A stretch of 64,000 bases of DNA. It comes from an uncultured Acidimicrobiaceae bacterium (GTDB lineage: Bacteria > Actinomycetota > Acidimicrobiia > Acidimicrobiales > UBA10347). Under the pieces are notes generated by a model that did no database searches, was not told the origin of the DNA, and saw nothing but the letters and a program-made list of their open reading frames with translations. Where the stretch lies: the NCBI GenBank assembly GCA_905182135.1, contig CAJJAG010000004.1, positions 248,001-312,000 on the forward strand. Direction: 5' to 3'. Below, in pieces: positions 61,452 to 64,000 of this stretch (positions are counted from its first letter, which is position 1; each line of letters begins with the position of its first letter). A program made the translations under genes and the position numbers.

Positions 61452-62170
61452 TCACGCAGCTCCAGTCCTTGGCGCTACTAATTGTCGTGTTCTTCTTGTT
61501 CGGCGCGTGCACCTCTGCCGAAGTAGCCGACACCGGGCCAGCGCCGACGACCATCGGCACCCTCTCCCAAGAAAAGACTCCCCAAACGGTACAGCGGCGC
61601 CCGTCTTTTCTGGAGGGCAGACACCGCCGCTTAGCCAAACAAGTTCATGGAGAACGCGCAACGTCGAGGGCCGTCGTTCCTGGGTGCAAAGAAAAGCCCA
61701 CGCAAACGGGCGAATAGGCCTAGCCGACTTCCTTTTGTGTTCGTTGACTTCGACAACTTCTGAAGCGCCATACCAAGCGGAGCCAGCCAGCGAGAGCACC
61801 ATAACGGCTTGGAGCAACTTGGTGAAGTAACGGACGCGCTGGTTAGCTATCGGGGAGTCAGGCGTGAGGGTCTCAATTCGCTGCTTATCGTCCGAGTAAC
61901 AATCTCAATAGCGACGATGGCGATTAATGAAAGTGCCGACCCGGCTAGGAATATCGATGCTTTCATCCTCCTGCTGAAGCCAGAAGCAGCCAGAAGCTGA
62001 TTGGGGTTGATGCCGAGAACTTCTAGCGAAAATACCCAAACAGATACGCGACGCCATGAAGCGTAGGTCCGCTCGATTGCTAGGAGAATCGTTGCACTTG
62101 CTGTTTGCCTGAGGGCTTCAGACGCTCTCAGTGTCTGCCCGCCAATGACCTGGTTTCCTGAGTTTTCCAC
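61452..62170 (-). pseudogene. DUF202-like membrane protein gene interrupted by a frameshift
   Basis: The first frame (62170-61847) has the DUF202-type signature ILLAIERTYASWRRVSVWVF and two hydrophobic helices (about 41-62 and 70-92). It stops after SRLTPR, while the adjacent frame continues seamlessly with SPIANQRVRYFTKLLQAVMV and a third helix (VMVLSLAGSAWYGA), ending near 61745 in a charged tail. A one-base indel near 61870 explains both halves; the second frame itself runs to 61452. It may be a pseudogene or an assembly error. Confidence 0.45.
61469..61717 (+). CDS. Lipoprotein-like short frame (doubtful)
   Basis: From TTG 61469: MALLIVVFFLFGACTSAEVA, then DTGPAPTTIGTLSQEKT. This has a short hydrophobic region and a Cys followed by a Ser/Thr/Pro-rich linker as in lipoproteins, but the second half is Arg-rich and unlike a secreted protein, and the frame overlaps the membrane-protein frame on the other strand. 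Possibly a truncated remnant. Confidence 0.22.
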   Translation: MALLIVVFFLFGACTSAEVADTGPAPTTIGTLSQEKTPQTVQRRPSFLEGRHRRLAKQVHGERATSRAVVPGCKEKPTQTGE

Positions 62171-62465
62171 TTTACTAATCCAACTTTGAGCCTACTTTGG
62201 ATGGCTCGACCCGATAGCGCTGCGTGACCTCAAAGGCCTAGGAGCCCTATCCGAACCTAAGCCTCAGCGACCAGCGATGCCGGTGCCGGTGAATTGCACG
62301 CTGTATTCATTTATGAGGGATCACCGAAGCTCTCTGAATGTGGGCCAAACCGCATGCCGAGCTGAGCTGGGCCCGTCCGCGAAGCCGAGCAGCGACCAGC
62401 AGTGTCTTGAGCTGACTCCACTGGTGCTGTCGATGCTCTGGCTAGGTGCGGACGCAGGTAACCAT

Positions 62466-62495
62466 GTTCCTGGCCTAGACGTTCCTGGCCTAGAC
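62466..62495. repeat. Perfect 15-bp tandem duplication
   Basis: GTTCCTGGCCTAGAC occurs twice without a spacer. It lies in the gap 62171-62529 (about 360 bases), which contains no gene I recognise. Confidence 0.9.
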
Positions 62496-62529
62496 GCCGG
62501 GCGCAAATCCGCCCAGGCCTAGTTCTTTG

Positions 62530-62811
62530 TTATCTAAGGGCACGCCCTTCGACGCTTGAAGGTCCCGCCTGTTCATCAGTAAGCACCGGCGTGGTTTCCC
62601 AGCTAAGGACGTCACCCCATTCTGCGGCGTGGGCGTACAAGGTCTCTGGTTTATCGGTTTCCACAAGCAACCATCCCTTAACCGAACCGGGTGCGTGCCA
62701 GCGCCCGACCATTGTCGATCCATCAGGTAATGGACCTCCTCCTTGAAGGAATCGATCATGGGCTTTGTCGTAACCATCTGACTTAATTGACCATTGCATC
62801 ATGTACAACAT
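62530..62811 (-). CDS. DUF3303-family protein
   Basis: 93 residues. The pattern MLYMMQWSIKSDGYDKAHDR, then RFLQGGGPLPDGSTMVGRWH, GSVKGWLLVETDKPETLYAH and WGDVLSWETTPVLTDEQAG matches the DUF3303 (dimeric alpha/beta-barrel-like) family, whose function is unknown. The ATG at 62811 has GGGGGAG about 7 bases upstream, an excellent ribosome-binding site. It lies 268 bases downstream of the tetR gene on the same strand. Confidence 0.85.
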   Translation of the reverse strand: MLYMMQWSIKSDGYDKAHDRFLQGGGPLPDGSTMVGRWHAPGSVKGWLLVETDKPETLYAHAAEWGDVLSWETTPVLTDEQAGPSSVEGRALR

Positions 62812-63078
62812 GGCGCGCTCCCCCTGAGCGTGTCAGCGACACCGCCGGTCGGCACTTTGCCTTCAGTCAGCATCCCTGAGAAACCAACAATAGCACTAGG
62901 TAATTTGCAGAGATGCAGGAGGTCTTTTTGCCCGTCCGCATCACTCACTGTCCGTTGAGCTGAAGGTCTGGCTCTGCTTCGACGGGTCGCGAATGGTCGC
63001 AGCGGTCGCCACGGTTCGCGAGACAGCACTACTGAATTAATACCCGCTGGCGTCTCCAGCTGGCCGAGTGAATCCTGA
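62812..63078. other. Gap between tetR and the DUF3303 gene
   Basis: About 270 bases. The minus-strand frame here (62799-63098) is Arg/Ser-rich and not protein-like. Probably contains the DUF3303 promoter. Confidence 0.4.
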
Positions 63079-63714
63079 CTAGAGAGAGACCGGCTCACTA
63101 AGCGAGTTCACAAGGCTCGGCAGGCTGATGCGGAATGAGCGCATTGCACCCGCTATGTCGGCCGTCCCCGGATTCAGTATGTGCTCCAGAACCAAACCGT
63201 CGGTCAGAGCGAGGGCGAGCTCTGCCACCCGGTCTATCACTCGGCCATCGTTGGTCAGACTCAACTCGTCGAAGTAGGCAGCAAACCACAAGCCCAGCTG
63301 CGCACAGGCCCGAGCTCGTGCCACACGGATGACCTCCAACGTCGCGTCATCTGACCGGCGTTCGAGGGTCAGCAACAACAAAAGTCGAATGAATGGTGGT
63401 TCCTTTTCTAAACCGACGGCGGCGGCATTTAGCTGTTTGTCCAGGCGCTCGTCGGCCGTGCCTGCGAGCCTCGCCATCTTTCGGATTGCACCAAAATGGG
63501 AGTCGGCGCCTTCTCGGAGCACCGCATGCAGCAGGCCTTCTTTCGATCCAAAGTGCCAATAGATCGTGGGCGGCGCACATTCTGATCGTTTGGCAATCTC
63601 GGCGATAGATGTGCCAGCAAAGCCGCGTTCGGCCATCAGCTCACCAGCAACCGCCACAATTCGATGCTTCGCGTCTCGATGCTTGGCGTCGATCCCATTC
63701 ACGCTCACCTGCAC
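63079..63714 (-). CDS. TetR/AcrR-family transcriptional regulator
   Basis: N-terminal helix-turn-helix at about residues 18-65: AGELMAERGFAGTSIAEIAK, then ECAPPTIYWHFGSKEGLLHAV. The C-terminal ligand-binding part is all-helical with RLLLLLTLERR. 211 residues. A 15-base near-duplicate (DAKHRDAKHR) sits just before the HTH, so the start could also be a GTG slightly downstream (63702, with AGGTGA before it). It is divergent from an unidentified gene starting near 63846 that it may regulate. Confidence 0.9.
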   Translation of the reverse strand: MQVSVNGIDAKHRDAKHRIVAVAGELMAERGFAGTSIAEIAKRSECAPPTIYWHFGSKEGLLHAVLREGADSHFGAIRKMARLAGTADERLDKQLNAAAVGLEKEPPFIRLLLLLTLERRSDDATLEVIRVARARACAQLGLWFAAYFDELSLTNDGRVIDRVAELALALTDGLVLEHILNPGTADIAGAMRSFRISLPSLVNSLSEPVSL

Positions 63715-63845
63715 ATTCTGCCCGACGTGACAGGCTTTGGCCCAAAGCGAACGAGACCCCAGTTTCTATGGAGCTTGTTCTTGAACCTTTTCGACACTCG
63801 ACGAGATCCACAATACGCTCCTCACAATGCCATTCCCTCAGCCCA

Positions 63846-64000
63846 TTGCAGATCGAAATCGAGACGCTCGATAATGGCGTAGTGGTCGCTTCAAAGCCCA
63901 TCTCCAATGCCGTGACCTTCGATGGGGCGGCGTTCGTTAGTGCGGCTTTCGATGCAGTCGCTGCGGGGACAGTTGCCGATATGGAAGCCTGCGCAGCGAC
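63846..64000 (+). CDS. Unidentified gene, 5' end only (cut by window edge)
   Basis: From TTG 63846: LQIEIETLDNGVVVASKPIS, then NAVTFDGAAFVSAAFDAVAA and GTVADMEACAA to the window end. GC-rich third positions and composition look like a real protein, but 51 codons are too few to name a family. It is divergent from tetR with a gap of about 130 bases, the usual layout for a TetR target. The start codon is uncertain. Confidence 0.45.
   Translation, partial: MQIEIETLDNGVVVASKPISNAVTFDGAAFVSAAFDAVAAGTVADMEACAA

Noticed and set aside
1-64000. tRNA, rRNA, CRISPR arrays, insertion sequences, prophage
   Set aside because: I looked for cloverleaf arms, regular spacer-repeat patterns, transposase motifs and phage genes and recognised none; a tRNAscan or profile search would be needed to exclude weak cases.

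Overview
The window reads as one stretch of an actinobacterial chromosome, most likely an uncultured member of the class Acidimicrobiia. This is inferred from gene order and protein style (actinobacterial DUF177, Rv2927c-like, MprAB/PepD-like and YifB/DprA neighbours, many GTG/TTG starts, moderately high GC). It cannot be confirmed without database searches.

The backbone is a nearly continuous minus-strand series of housekeeping genes in the classical actinobacterial order. From high to low coordinate it runs fakA-recG-rsmD-coaD-(Rv2927c-like)-DUF177-rpmF-plsX-acpP-rnc-fpg-like-smc-ftsY-ffh-rpsP-khpA-rimM-trmD-rplS, then yifB(comM)-dprA-M23-rpsB-tsf-pyrH-frr-cdsA-dxr-rip-ispG, then rimP-nusA-ylxR-infB. 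Many neighbours overlap by 4 or 8 bases (nusA/rimP, rip/dxr, cdsA/frr, tsf/rpsB, M23/dprA, dprA/yifB, khpA/rpsP, rnc/acpP), which indicates translational coupling.

The backbone is interrupted by accessory islands, partly on the plus strand: (1) 10.0-11.3 kb, a divergent PRPP-synthetase-like gene between frr and pyrH; (2) 17.4-25.4 kb, a DEAD-box RNA helicase, an arylsulfatase, a PLDc_N-type membrane protein, a decayed lipoprotein gene, a 36-residue membrane peptide, a tandem-GNAT protein and an inverted yraN; (3) 31.2-39.8 kb, a minus-strand MprAB-PepD-like two-component/HtrA module divergent from a MoxR-DUF58-VWA operon, followed by an SRPBCC protein and an AAC(3)-like protein; (4) 45.6-49.0 kb, an ArsC-family gene with an in-frame TGA, a Bax-inhibitor-1 protein, HtpX and the remnant of a molybdenum hydroxylase; (5) 52.7-55.2 kb, a small zinc-ribbon protein, a GNAT protein, a PTH2-like protein and an SDR pseudogene. 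The right end (59.7-64 kb) is accessory: an amidohydrolase, a frameshifted membrane protein, a DUF3303 protein, a TetR regulator and the start of a divergent unidentified gene.

The strongest unusual signal is at 45604-45966. An otherwise intact arsenate-reductase-family gene carries TGA exactly at the catalytic Cys12 position, and a two-stem hairpin begins immediately after that TGA with an apical GGUC loop, the architecture of a bacterial SECIS element. I read it as a probable selenoprotein. Other notable signals are an Fpg/MutM-like protein that has lost its catalytic Pro2/Glu3 and zinc ligands, a probable CTG start for rnc overlapping the acpP stop, and an intrinsic terminator in the leader between a putative promoter and rimP.

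I recognised no tRNA, rRNA, CRISPR array, insertion sequence or prophage.
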